In this document: in pieces, positions 7,604 through 15,189 of the stretch
Layout: each line of letters opens with the position of its first letter
How positions within the stretch are numbered: the stretch's first letter is position 1
Origin: Streptomyces endocoffeicus
GTDB lineage: Bacteria; Actinomycetota; Actinomycetes; Streptomycetales; Streptomycetaceae
Direction: 5' to 3'
DNA: 47,953 bases
Assembly: GCF_016741935.1 (NCBI RefSeq)
Contig: NZ_JAERRG010000050.1
Coordinates: 1 to 47,953, forward strand
Made by a program: the position numbers and the translations under genes
Notes under the pieces: generated by a model
Databases searched by the model: none
What the model saw: the letters and a program-made list of their open reading frames with translations, nothing else
What the model was told of the DNA's origin: nothing

Positions 7604-8724
7604 ACCTCGGCGGGCCCGGCGAGCCCCAGGATGTCGAGCTCGTCGCGGGTCGGGGGCACCTGGAGGCGCAGCAGCGGGCTCTCGTTGCGGACCAGCCACT
7701 GGCGGTACGCGACGCTCGCCCAGGCGATCTCGAAGTACGCGTCCGCCAGGTCGCCGAAGAGGGCGTCGACGTCGAGGGGCGCACCGGACGCCGTGGCGTC
7801 TACATCCACATCCACGTCCACGTCCATGTCGACGTCGACAGGCACACCGGACACCGGGTCCGGGGCGGATCCGTCGGCGCCGGTACGGGCCGCCGGGACC
7901 GCCCGTGAGGCCAGGAACAGCCGGACCGTCAGCGGATCCCCGTGCAGCGGACGGACCGCCACGCCCTGGCGGGACCGCGCGGTGGGCTGGCAGGGGGTGA
8001 CCACCTCGCCCGAGGCGACCAGGTCGGCGGCGGTCAGATAGTCCCCGTACACCACCCTCGGATTGAGCCCCGCGGCGGCCAGCACCCGGCGCAGGCCGGG
8101 CCCCTCGCCGTCCACGCTGGGGTCCACCATCCACTGGTCGGCGGCGAGCTCGGTGAGCCGCACCACGGGCCGCGCGGCGGCCGGATGGGTTTCGGCCAGC
8201 GCCACGAACTGTGGCTCCCGCTCCACGAGCACCCGGCGCTCCACGCCCTCGGGCACCCGCAGCGGCGCGCCCTCGACCTCGTGGACGAAGGCGACGTCCA
8301 GCTGGTTGGCGGCGACCATCTGCAGCAGCGCGTTGGCGGAGACGTCGATGTGGATGGTGGTGTCCGCGTCGGGGTAGCGGGCGCGGAGCCTGCGCAGCCA
8401 GCCGACCACGGCCCGGCTGCCCGTGCTGCCGATGCGCAGCCGGGCGTCGGCGGTCTGCCCCGCCTCCAGCCGGACCTCGCTGACCAGGGCGTTCATCTCG
8501 GCCACGATGGGCCGGGCGCGGCACAGCACGGACCGCCCCAGCGGGGTCGGCCGACTGCCGGTGACCTCCCGCGAGAACAGCCGGCCGCCGACGGTGTTCT
8601 CGATCCGCCGGAGCTGGGTCGTCAAGGACGGCTGGGTCATGCCCAGTTGACGCGCCGCCTTCCGTAGGCTGCCGGTGTCGGCTATGGCGCACAGTGCACG
8701 GAGGTGCCTCACCTCGAGCTCCAC
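7597..8724 (-). CDS. snpR: LysR-family activator of the snapalysin gene
   Basis: A LysR-type regulator of 375 residues from GTG 8724 (alternative GTG 8712, which has GGAG about 6 bases upstream). The HTH is at residues 1-60 (LRALCAIADTGSLRKAARQL, then GMTQPSLTTQLRRIE), followed by the periplasmic-binding-like effector domain (about 90-290). Divergent orientation next to a snapalysin gene is the classic snpR-snpA arrangement in Streptomyces, where SnpR activates the protease gene. Oddities: it is about 75 residues longer than a standard LysR protein, and the region about residues 292-310 contains an acidic Val-Asp repeat (VDVDMDVDVDVDVDA) encoded by near-perfect 6-bp repeats. The stop codon lies in an 18-bp tandem repeat. 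Assignment as SnpR rests on family plus context. Confidence 0.85.
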   Translation of the reverse strand: MELEVRHLRALCAIADTGSLRKAARQLGMTQPSLTTQLRRIENTVGGRLFSREVTGSRPTPLGRSVLCRARPIVAEMNALVSEVRLEAGQTADARLRIGSTGSRAVVGWLRRLRARYPDADTTIHIDVSANALLQMVAANQLDVAFVHEVEGAPLRVPEGVERRVLVEREPQFVALAETHPAAARPVVRLTELAADQWMVDPSVDGEGPGLRRVLAAAGLNPRVVYGDYLTAADLVASGEVVTPCQPTARSRQGVAVRPLHGDPLTVRLFLASRAVPAARTGADGSAPDPVSGVPVDVDMDVDVDVDVDATASGAPLDVDALFGDLADAYFEIAWASVAYRQWLVRNESPLLRLQVPPTRDELDILGLAGPAEVS

Positions 8725-8801
8725 GGCGGGAGCATAACTGCGCACTTGTCCGTCACACCAGACTCTGAAATCCCGCCAACCCATACCGGAATCGATCAAT
8801 C

Positions 8802-8834
8802 GGTGGTCAAACACGGGTCAACGGGGTGTCAAAC
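8802..8834. promoter_or_regulatory. Candidate SnpR operator (direct repeats) between snpR and snpA
   Basis: GGTGGTCAAAC (8802-8812) and GGGTGTCAAAC (8824-8834) are 22 bases apart, two helical turns, on the same face of the DNA. They sit about 80-110 bases upstream of the snpR start in the divergent snpR/snpA intergenic region (8725-9016), where the LysR activator is expected to bind. Confidence 0.45.
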
Positions 8835-9016
8835 GCCGGTTACCGGCCGGGCCCTGAACGCCCGGCTGGGGATATTCCCTCGTCCTATCACCGGTTGATA
8901 TCTCCGCGTACGGCCGGTTCTCCTCAAGACTCTGCGTCAGCCAAGAGTTCATCCCACGGCCCCGGCCGCCACCCCACACGGCGACCGGGGCCCGAGGACG
9001 ATGAGGAGTCCCCCAC

Positions 9017-9682
9017 ATGTCACTCCCCAAGCTGGCGCTGTCCGCGACCATCGGCCTCGGCCTGGCGGTGTCCCTGTCCGCCATGCCCGCGTCCGCGGCC
9101 ACGCCCGACCACTCCACCGCCCAGCGCGGTGCCGCGGCCGCCACTTACACGGCGAGCGGTGAGGAGCGGGCCGACACCGACGCCTTCATCAAGGCCGTCA
9201 TGAAGTCGGCGCTGGAGAAGCGGGCGAAGGCGCGCAGCGCGACGGCGGCCGTCACCGTGACCTACAACGCGAGCCAGGCCCCGACCTTCAAGTCGGTGAT
9301 ATCCCGCTCCACCCAGATCTGGAACTCCGCGGTGAGCAACGTGAAGCTCCAGGAGGGCGGCAACGCGGACTTCACCTACCGCGAGGGCAATGACCCCCGG
9401 GGCTCGTACGCGAGCACCGACGGGCACGGCCGCGGCTATGTCTTCCTGGACTACGCCCAGAACCAGCAGTACGACTCGACCCGGGTCACCGCGCACGAGA
9501 CCGGCCATGTGCTGGGTCTGCCGGACCACTACTCGGGTCCGTGCAGCGAGCTGATGTCCGGTGGCGGCCCCGGCACGTCCTGCACCAACTCGCAGCCGAA
9601 CCAGGCCGAGATCAGCCGCGTCAACCAGCTCTGGGCCAATGGCCTGGCCAAGCTCGAGAAGCAGCTGGCCAAGACCCACTGA
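9017..9682 (+). CDS. snpA: Snapalysin, secreted small neutral zinc protease
   Basis: A 221-residue preproprotein. Signal peptide at residues 1-28 (hydrophobic core ATIGLGLAVSLSAMPASA, Ala-x-Ala cleavage), a propeptide to about residue 76, then the mature protease starting near AVTVTYNA. The zinc site is HETGHVLGLPD (His160, Glu161, His164, Asp170), the HExxHxxGxxD signature special to the snapalysin (M7) family; a Cys pair (PCSELMSGG and TSCTNS) fits the conserved disulfide. It cleaves extracellular proteins, typically next to aromatic residues. ATG 9017 follows GATGAGGAGTCCCCCAC. Expression is expected to depend on the divergent SnpR. The stop is embedded in a 9-bp repeat and followed by a strong hairpin terminator. 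Confidence 0.95.
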   Translation: MSLPKLALSATIGLGLAVSLSAMPASAATPDHSTAQRGAAAATYTASGEERADTDAFIKAVMKSALEKRAKARSATAAVTVTYNASQAPTFKSVISRSTQIWNSAVSNVKLQEGGNADFTYREGNDPRGSYASTDGHGRGYVFLDYAQNQQYDSTRVTAHETGHVLGLPDHYSGPCSELMSGGGPGTSCTNSQPNQAEISRVNQLWANGLAKLEKQLAKTH

Positions 9683-9710
9683 GCCCACTGAGCCCGCCGA
9701 ACCCACTGAT
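9675..9710 (+). repeat. 9-bp tandem repeat containing the snpA stop codon
   Basis: CCCACTGAG, CCCACTGAG, CCCGCCGAA and CCCACTGAT lie head to tail; the TGA stop of snpA (9680-9682) is inside the first unit. Confidence 0.8.
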
Positions 9711-9730
9711 CCGCTGGATCAGGGCCTGAC

Positions 9731-9765
9731 CGCCCGCACCCGGTTCCCGACGCCGGGTGCGGGCG
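9731..9765 (+). terminator. snpA transcription terminator hairpin
   Basis: CGCCCGCACCCGG (9731-9743) is perfectly complementary to CCGGGTGCGGGCG (9753-9765) around a 9-base loop. There is no U tract, as is usual for Streptomyces terminators. Confidence 0.8.
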
Positions 9766-9946
9766 CTCGGCGTGTGCGGACGCTTACGGGGTGTCCGGCG
9801 GACACCTCCTGGGCCCGTGCGGCCCCGGTCGTCACGGGAAGCGACGCCGCCTCCGGCCGGAGGTACCGTATAGACACCAGGAGCATTTCGCGCAAACCGG
9901 CCGGATTCCCTCCAGCTGTGGGCCCCGGTCCCAGGGAGTGAGCACC

Positions 9947-10168
9947 GTGGAGACCCTGATCACCGTGGTCGTCATCCTCGCGCTGATCGCCGTGGGCGCC
10001 CTGCTGATCCACCGGACCAATGTCCAGAACGGCAACCGCATGTCCCCCGAGAGCCACGAGACCCTCCCGGGCGGCGGCGGCCGGCCCCGCCACCGCGCCT
10101 GGGGCCGCGGGCGGCAGCACCGGGGCCACCGGGCACCCCCTCCCCCACCCCAGGACCGCCGCCCCTGA
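9947..10168 (+). CDS. Small single-pass membrane protein, unknown function
   Basis: A putative 73-residue protein: an N-terminal hydrophobic helix (LITVVVILALIAVGALL), then a polar segment (HRTNVQNGNR) and an Arg/Pro-rich tail. GTG 9947 has GGGAG 8 bases upstream. Helix-plus-polar-linker proteins like this are common in Streptomyces, but I recognise no family. The tail composition (RPRHRAWGRG and PPPPPQ) looks like out-of-frame GC-rich sequence, so the true C-terminus may differ. The stop is immediately followed by the GC-rich repeat element. Function unknown. Confidence 0.4.
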   Translation: METLITVVVILALIAVGALLIHRTNVQNGNRMSPESHETLPGGGGRPRHRAWGRGRQHRGHRAPPPPPQDRRP

Positions 10169-10175
10169 GCCCAGC

Positions 10176-10364
10176 CCTCCAGCCCCTCCGACGCTTGAGG
10201 AGCGGGGTCCGGGGCGAAGCCCCGCCTTCCACCCCCCGACGTTCGAGGAACGGGGCCTGGGACGGAGCCCCGCCTCCCAGCCCCTCCGGCGCTTGAGGAG
10301 CGGGGTCTGGGGCGGAGCCCCAGTTTCGGGAAGGGGCGGGGAGGGGAACAGCCCGCCGCAGGCG
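10176..10364. repeat. GC-rich palindromic 3'-end repeat element, copy A
   Basis: Three related units (AGCCCCTCCGRCGCTTGAGG, then a GGGG-C-GNA-G-CCCC hairpin) are followed by the shared terminal block TTTCGGGAAGGGGCGGGG ... CAGCCCGCCGCAGGCG. The element lies between convergent genes and its last base directly touches the TGA (10365-10367) of the minus-strand STAS gene. Copies B, C and D are at 15190, 22028 and 36428. Confidence 0.9.
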
Positions 10365-10850
10365 TCAAGCTCCGCCGGACACCTGACCCTCCTCGTCGCC
10401 CAACACCTCGCCCAACGCCTCACTCAGCACCTCGTCCAACGTGGCCACCGGCCCAAGCACATCCAGCATCCGCCCCGCCCGCAAAGTCCGCAGGATCAAG
10501 GCGTCGTCGCAGACCAGCCGCAGCCGCCCGCCCCGCTCCCGGACACGCCGATGGGCCCGGCACAGCAGCCCCAGGCCCGAGCAGTCGAAGAAGGCGGTCG
10601 GGCGTAAGTCCACGATCACCGCGGGCCGGTCCCCGGCCGTGGCCGCGTCCAGTGCCGGTCCCACGCTTCCCACCCCGGCGATGTCGATCTCACCGTGGAG
10701 CTCCACGACGGTGTACCCACCGACCCGGTGCGTACGGGCCCGAGCGACGACGTCGTCGGCCGGATCCTCGCTCGCGGGCTCCCGCGCGGCGTTCTGGGCA
10801 CCGCGGTCCGGCGGCACCGGCGCATCACGGGGAGCGCCTTGCTGCGTCAT
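10365..10850 (-). CDS. STAS-domain anti-sigma factor antagonist with a serine phosphosite
   Basis: A 161-residue protein. Residues 1-38 are a low-complexity leader; residues about 40-145 are a STAS fold: YTVVELHGEIDIAG (first strands), AVIVDLRPTAFFDCSGLGLL with the phosphorylatable Ser of the DCSGLG loop, then RLRLVCDD and a final helix. It should bind an RsbW-like anti-sigma factor when unphosphorylated, freeing a SigB-type sigma; possible partners in the window are PrsH and the phosphatase/kinase at 4.3 kb. ATG 10850 is chosen over upstream in-frame starts because GAGGGG lies about 10 bases before it and homology to STAS begins soon after. A paralogue lies directly upstream in the same direction. 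Confidence 0.87.
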   Translation of the reverse strand: MTQQGAPRDAPVPPDRGAQNAAREPASEDPADDVVARARTHRVGGYTVVELHGEIDIAGVGSVGPALDAATAGDRPAVIVDLRPTAFFDCSGLGLLCRAHRRVRERGGRLRLVCDDALILRTLRAGRMLDVLGPVATLDEVLSEALGEVLGDEEGQVSGGA

Positions 10851-11078
10851 CGCGATATCCCCTCGGAACGGCACACTGCCCCCTCTCACCTTCGTCAGGT
10901 CCCGGAAGCGGGCAGGGTCGGGCATCGGGTGCGAAATCCGCCGGGTCCTCAGGCGACGTCCCGCGAGCGTAAGGGGGTGACCCCCGGTTACAGAGGGAGG
11001 GACGCAGCATTCCGCCGGTAAAGACCGCTCGTCCGAGTGAATTTCGGTTCTTACTATTGACACTTGGTCAGATACGGC

Positions 11079-11471
11079 CTACGCGAAGGAGTCACCGCCT
11101 CCTCCGACCACCGGACCCGCCGCGCCCGCGATCGCCGGAGTCAGATCTTCCAGGACCTCGAAGGCGTCGTCCAGCCGGACCATGCGCAGCAGCCGCAGAA
11201 AGCGCGGATCGCCGATGACGAGCCGCAGCCGCCCGTCCCGCTCCAGCACGCGATTGCGCAACCGGCACAGTAACGACAATCCGGCGCAGTCCAGGAACGT
11301 GACCGGTCGTAGGTCCAGGATCAGATCCGGGCAGCGCACCTGAACGAGGGAATCGAGCCGAGCCACGATCCGCCCCGCGGCGAAGATGTCCAGCTCTCCC
11401 GCGATCTCGGCGACGGTGACGCCGCCGAGCGAGTGGACTCGGACGCCGAAGGCGGGCCGATCATCGAACAT
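11079..11471 (-). CDS. STAS-domain protein lacking the phosphoserine
   Basis: A 130-residue STAS protein. FGVRVHSLGGVTVAEIAGEL starts the fold (residues 8-27), and LILDLRPVTFLDCAGLSLLC holds the signature loop. At the position of the regulatory serine it has Ala (DCAGLS, against DCSGLG in the neighbour), so it cannot be switched off by the usual RsbW-type phosphorylation. By inference it may be a constitutive antagonist or a scaffold partner. ATG 11471 has a near-perfect AAGGAGG 6 bases upstream, which decides the start against the longer frame to 11573. It is about 230 bases upstream of, and in the same direction as, the other STAS gene. Confidence 0.87.
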   Translation of the reverse strand: MFDDRPAFGVRVHSLGGVTVAEIAGELDIFAAGRIVARLDSLVQVRCPDLILDLRPVTFLDCAGLSLLCRLRNRVLERDGRLRLVIGDPRFLRLLRMVRLDDAFEVLEDLTPAIAGAAGPVVGGGGDSFA

Positions 11472-11736
11472 GCAAGCCTCCTTGACCTGGTGGAGGCGCG
11501 CGACACCGGAGCCCGCAGCCACGCCGGTCATCGCCGGGGTCCAGGCCGGCCCTTCAGTAGATGACATACCCATCTACCGGCTGACCAGTCAACGAACGGC
11601 CCGGCACGTGTCGTTGGCCTATTAAGACCCCTCGGCCACCAACCGTTACTCGCCGGTAAAGCAGAGGTCTTCTCATGTCCACCGGCAGCCGTGAGCATGC
11701 CACCCGGCAATCGCCTCGACGCGAAGGAAGTGACCG

Positions 11737-12099
11737 ATGACAGCAGGACGCGTGCGATCACGGCGGCTCGGCATGACGACGGTGATCGTCGCCCTCGCCA
11801 TCGGCGTCGGCGGAACGGCCACCACAGCGACCGCCACCACGCCCGCCACCACGGCGACCACCGCCACGCGCGGCACCACCGGCACCACGGCGGCCACGGC
11901 CGCGCCGACGAGCGCCACCGCCGCCGAGGAGGTCGACTACGAGACCTGGCAGCGTGACGTTCGCGCCATCATCGACGAGCAGGCCCGCCCCTACGTCGAG
12001 GAGCGCACCGCCCACCCCTCGGGCGAGAAGCGGGCCATCGTCCTGGACATCGACAACACCTCGCTGGAGACGGACTTCGGCTTCAGCTACCGTCCCTGA
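11737..12099 (+). pseudogene. Truncated secreted HAD-type acid phosphatase
   Basis: The reading frame starts well (GAAGGAAG before ATG 11737) and encodes a signal peptide (MTTVIVALAIGVGGTATTA), an unusual Thr/Ala linker (TTATATTPATTATTATRGTT), then the start of a HAD/acid phosphatase domain: WQRDVRAIIDEQARPYVEER and VLDIDNTSLETDFGF, which contains the catalytic DxD. It stops after 120 residues, a few residues past motif I, whereas the family needs about 100 more for motifs II-IV. No continuation is visible in any frame downstream, so the 3' end was lost by deletion or recombination rather than a simple frameshift. Presumably inactive. Confidence 0.75.
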
Positions 12100-12617
12100 G
12101 CAGTGAGCGGGAGGATCCCCCGCACCGGCACGCCCCGAACGGTTTTGGGCGTACTGGTCCCCGGCGTACTCGACCCCGGGGCAGCGACACGGATCCTGTC
12201 CGTGGTCCGGTCCCAGGAGGCCAGTTCCCTGTGTGACCTGGCCTGTGGGCTCGGCCAGAGGCGACGGGGAGGTCCTGAACCATCACTCCGGTGGAGCAGG
12301 GGCCCCGCACGCTGGCACCGAACCCGGCGTCCCAGATCGCGACTTCACGCTACCCAACCACGCGGGGAACACCGCAACCCCGGAAACCGACCATCACACG
12401 ATCGAGCTAAAGCGACTTGCGCTCACTCCTCGGTCAGCAACTGGCAACCCCCGACCCCCTCCGGGGAAAGGCCGAGAACTCCAGATCTTGGCGCCCAAGA
12501 TTGGTGAGTAACCCGAGCGCACGGCACGTCTGCTCCGCTCAAGACTGGACACACCGCAGACTGTCCGTCGAGATCTCCGCAAAATTGCGCGGACACGTCG
12601 ACACTGGCGCGAAGGGG
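12100..12617. other. 518-base gap after the broken phosphatase
   Basis: I see no supported gene here. Frames on both strands are short and lack ribosome binding sites or recognisable motifs. It presumably contains the deletion junction of the phosphatase gene and the promoter region of the KAS III gene. Confidence 0.5.
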
Positions 12618-13562
12618 ATGACCTTGACCGGCTCGCACGTACTGGCGCTCGGCCACTACCAGCCCGCGAAGGTGCTCGGCAACGATGACCTCGCGGCCAT
12701 GGTCGACACCAGCGACGAGTGGATCCGCAGCCGGGTGGGCATCCGCACCCGGCATCTCGCCCGCCCCGACGAGACGGTCGACGAGATGGCCGCGGCGGCC
12801 GCCGCCAAGGCGCTGGCCAACAGCGGGCTCGCCCTCTCCGACATCGACCTCGTGCTCGTCGCCACCTGCACGGCGATCGACCGCAGCCCCAATATGGCGG
12901 CCCGGGTCGCCGCCCGGCTCGGGCTGACCTGCCCCGCCACCATGGACCTCAATGTGGTGTGCGCGGGCTTCACTCACGCCCTCGCCACCGCCGACCACAC
13001 CATCCGGGCCGGGGCGGCCACCGCGGCCCTGGTGATCGGCGCGGAGAAGTTCAGCGAGGCCACCGACTGGACCGACCGCTCCACCTGCGTGCTGACCGGC
13101 GACGGCGCGGGCGCGGCCGTGGTGGTGGCCGCCGAGCGGCCGGGTGTCGGCCCGGTGGTGTGGGGCTCGGTCCCGGAGATGGGCGGCGCGGTCCGTATCG
13201 AGGGCACACCGCCCCGGTTCGCGCAGGAGGGCCAGACCGTCTACCGCTGGGCGACCACCCATCTGCCGCCGATCGCGCGGAAGGTGTGCGAACGGGCCGG
13301 GCTCTCCCCGGAGGACCTGGCCGGTGTCGTACTGCACCAGGCCAATCTGCGGATCGTCGAACCGGTCGCGCGCAAGCTGGGCGCCGTCAACGCGGTGATC
13401 GCCCGCGATGTGGTGGAGTCCGGCAACACCTCGGCGGCCAGCATTCCGCTCGCCCTCTCCAAGCTGGTCGAGCGCGGGGAGGTGCCCTCCGGGGCCCCGG
13501 TGCTGCTCTTCGGCTTCGGCGGCAACCTGTCGTACGCGGGCCAGGTCATCCACTGCCCGTGA
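12618..13562 (+). CDS. Beta-ketoacyl-ACP synthase III (FabH-like)
   Basis: A 314-residue thiolase-fold condensing enzyme. The full KAS III triad is visible: Cys115 in DLNVVCAGFTHAL, His240 in VVLHQANLRIV and Asn270 in VVESGNTSAASIP; the C-terminus is GFGGNLSYAGQVIH. The N-terminal YQPAKVLGNDDLAAMVDTSD and WIRSRVGIRTRH are also typical. It joins an acyl-CoA starter to malonyl-ACP, or in some homologues acts as an acyltransferase or decarboxylative synthase. There are no fab or polyketide genes alongside, so this is a stand-alone paralogue rather than the housekeeping fabH. The start is uncertain: ATG 12618 abuts GAAGGGG; TTG 12624 has better spacing. Confidence 0.88.
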   Translation: MTLTGSHVLALGHYQPAKVLGNDDLAAMVDTSDEWIRSRVGIRTRHLARPDETVDEMAAAAAAKALANSGLALSDIDLVLVATCTAIDRSPNMAARVAARLGLTCPATMDLNVVCAGFTHALATADHTIRAGAATAALVIGAEKFSEATDWTDRSTCVLTGDGAGAAVVVAAERPGVGPVVWGSVPEMGGAVRIEGTPPRFAQEGQTVYRWATTHLPPIARKVCERAGLSPEDLAGVVLHQANLRIVEPVARKLGAVNAVIARDVVESGNTSAASIPLALSKLVERGEVPSGAPVLLFGFGGNLSYAGQVIHCP

Positions 13563-13569
13563 GGGTGCC

Positions 13570-13609
13570 CCTGGCCGTCCCTGGCCGTCCCGGGCCGTCC
13601 CGGGCCGCT
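13570..13609 (+). repeat. 10-bp tandem repeat after the KAS III gene
   Basis: Two CCTGGCCGTC units and two CCGGGCCGTC-type units lie head to tail starting 8 bases after the stop codon. Confidence 0.8.
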
Positions 13610-13670
13610 CTCGACGGGGACGTCCGATTCGTTCAAGACCGTCCGCCCGGGCGCTCCCTACGCTGCCCGT

Positions 13671-14066
13671 ATGACAGCACGATTCGACGCCATCGGCCTG
13701 GTCGTCGCCGACATGGCCGCCTCCCTCACCTTCTACCGCCGTCTCGGCCTCGACATCCCCGCCGACGCCGACACCCAGCCCCACGTCGAGGCCGCCCTGC
13801 CCGGCGGCACACGGCTGATGTGGGACACCGTCGCGACGGTGCGCTCCTTCGAACCGGAGTGGACGCCACCGAGCGGCTCCCACCAGGTGGGGCTCGCCTT
13901 CACCTGCGACAGCCCCGCCGACGTGGACAAGACCTACCAGGACCTCGTGGAGGCGGGGGTACGCGGCAAACTCGAGCCGTGGGACGCGCCCTGGGGCCAG
14001 CGCTACGCCACGGTCCTCGACCCCGACGGCAACGGCATCGACCTGTTCGCCCCGCTACCCTCCTGA
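13671..14066 (+). CDS. VOC-family (glyoxalase-like) protein
   Basis: A 131-residue single-chain vicinal-oxygen-chelate fold with two beta-alpha-beta-beta-beta modules: FDAIGLVVADMAASLTFYRR (first module, residues 4-23), HVEAALPGGTRLMWDTV, then HQVGLAFTCDSPADVDKTYQ (second module) and DPDGNGIDLFAPL at the end. Possible metal ligands are present, but the reaction cannot be read; such proteins include resistance proteins and dioxygenases. Probably leaderless: a TACGCT -10 box lies 5 bases before ATG 13671. Its 3' end overlaps that of the convergent AraC gene by 12 bases. Confidence 0.88.
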   Translation: MTARFDAIGLVVADMAASLTFYRRLGLDIPADADTQPHVEAALPGGTRLMWDTVATVRSFEPEWTPPSGSHQVGLAFTCDSPADVDKTYQDLVEAGVRGKLEPWDAPWGQRYATVLDPDGNGIDLFAPLPS

Positions 14067-14786
14067 TCCCCGCAGCAGACGCCCCAGGGGCACCCCCGCC
14101 AGCGCCCTGACGTCGCGGGCGAGATGGGCCTGGTCGGCATAGCCCGCTGTGGCCGCGACCTCCGCGAAGGGGAGACCGCCGCGCGCCAGGTCCAGGGCCC
14201 GGTTCAGCCGGAGCACCCGGCCCAGCGTCTTGGGGCCGTAGCCGAACGCGGCGAGGGAGCGGCGGTGCAGCTGCCGCTCCCCCAGGCCCACGGCGGCGGC
14301 GATCCCGGCCACTCCCGTCCCGTTCGAGACCCCCGCGACGATCGCGGCGAGCACCGGATCGGGTGGTTCCGCCGTCCGCAGCCGCCCGAAGGCCGCCTCC
14401 TCCAGAAGGCGGCCCGCGGCCGTCTGCCCGGTGGCGATCCGCTCGGCCAGCCGCCGGGCCTCCGCGCCCGGCCAGAGGGCGGCCAGGGGCACCCGCAGAT
14501 CGCGGAGCTCATGCGCCGGTACGCCCAGTACGGCGGGGCCCGTGCCGGGCGCGAACCGCAGCCCCACCGCGCGGGTGCCCGGCGGGCCGGGGGCCAGGTG
14601 CGCACGGGTGTCCGGCCCGGCGACCAGCAGCTCGCCGTCCGGCCCCGGCCCCGCCTCGCTCCAGATCAGATCCGTGCAGCCGTCGGGAAGCACCCGCTGC
14701 GGCCCGGTGCCGGCCGTACGGGTCCACACCACGGCGCCGTGGCCGATCAGCGCACTCCGCTCCCGGTACTCGCTCGAGGCGCTCAA
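14055..14786 (-). CDS. AraC-family transcriptional regulator
   Basis: A 243-residue regulator. The N-terminal half (residues 1-140) is a sensor domain of the type with LPDGCTDLIW, and the C-terminal half holds two helix-turn-helices: GIAAAVGLGERQLHRRSLAAFG (split at about residues 159-180) and FAEVAATAGYADQAHLARDV. The start is TTG 14786, overlapping the stop of the upstream small gene (TTGA), so the two are translationally coupled. It is convergent with the VOC gene, whose 3' end it overlaps by 12 bases. Target unknown; the adjacent VOC gene is a reasonable guess. Confidence 0.87.
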   Translation of the reverse strand: MSASSEYRERSALIGHGAVVWTRTAGTGPQRVLPDGCTDLIWSEAGPGPDGELLVAGPDTRAHLAPGPPGTRAVGLRFAPGTGPAVLGVPAHELRDLRVPLAALWPGAEARRLAERIATGQTAAGRLLEEAAFGRLRTAEPPDPVLAAIVAGVSNGTGVAGIAAAVGLGERQLHRRSLAAFGYGPKTLGRVLRLNRALDLARGGLPFAEVAATAGYADQAHLARDVRALAGVPLGRLLRGSGG

Positions 14787-15007
14787 GGGACCTCGCGCAG
14801 ATACATCGCGCCGCAGGAGTGGCAGAAGGGCCCCGCGTCACCCGTGGCCCACAGGTCGGCGGCCTGGGTCTCGGCGTCCGGGGCCAGCTCCCGCCCGCAC
14901 ATCGCGGTCGTTCCGTTCCCGCGGACCATGTGCCAGATCTTGACCGGCGCGCCCGCGACCCGCCCGGAGCTGCCCTCCTCGTATTCGGCGCGCATCTCGT
15001 GCTGCAT
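14783..15007 (-). CDS. Small CxxC zinc-ribbon-like protein, unknown function
   Basis: A 74-residue protein with HMVRGNGTTAMCGREL (residues 26-41) and PFCHSCGAMYLREVP at the C-terminus. His26, Cys37, Cys62 and Cys65 could bind one zinc. AGGAGG precedes ATG 15007 by about 9 bases. The long open frame extending upstream to 15763 is only the GC-rich repeat array. It is the first gene of a two-gene unit with the AraC regulator (TTGA overlap). I recall similar small proteins in many streptomycetes but know no function. Confidence 0.7.
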   Translation of the reverse strand: MQHEMRAEYEEGSSGRVAGAPVKIWHMVRGNGTTAMCGRELAPDAETQAADLWATGDAGPFCHSCGAMYLREVP

Positions 15008-15189
15008 GGCGGTACACCTCCTGCTCACCACCACTACCCTCCATGCTCCCGCCACGCCAGGCCTCGCGCCACCTCCCGCCGCGTGCGCCATCTCCCTCCA
15101 CCGCCGCGCCGCCATGGCTCCCACGCGCCCGCACCGGAGCCATGCGCCCGCGCTACGGGGTGTCCGGCGGATCACGCGGCGGCCGCATA

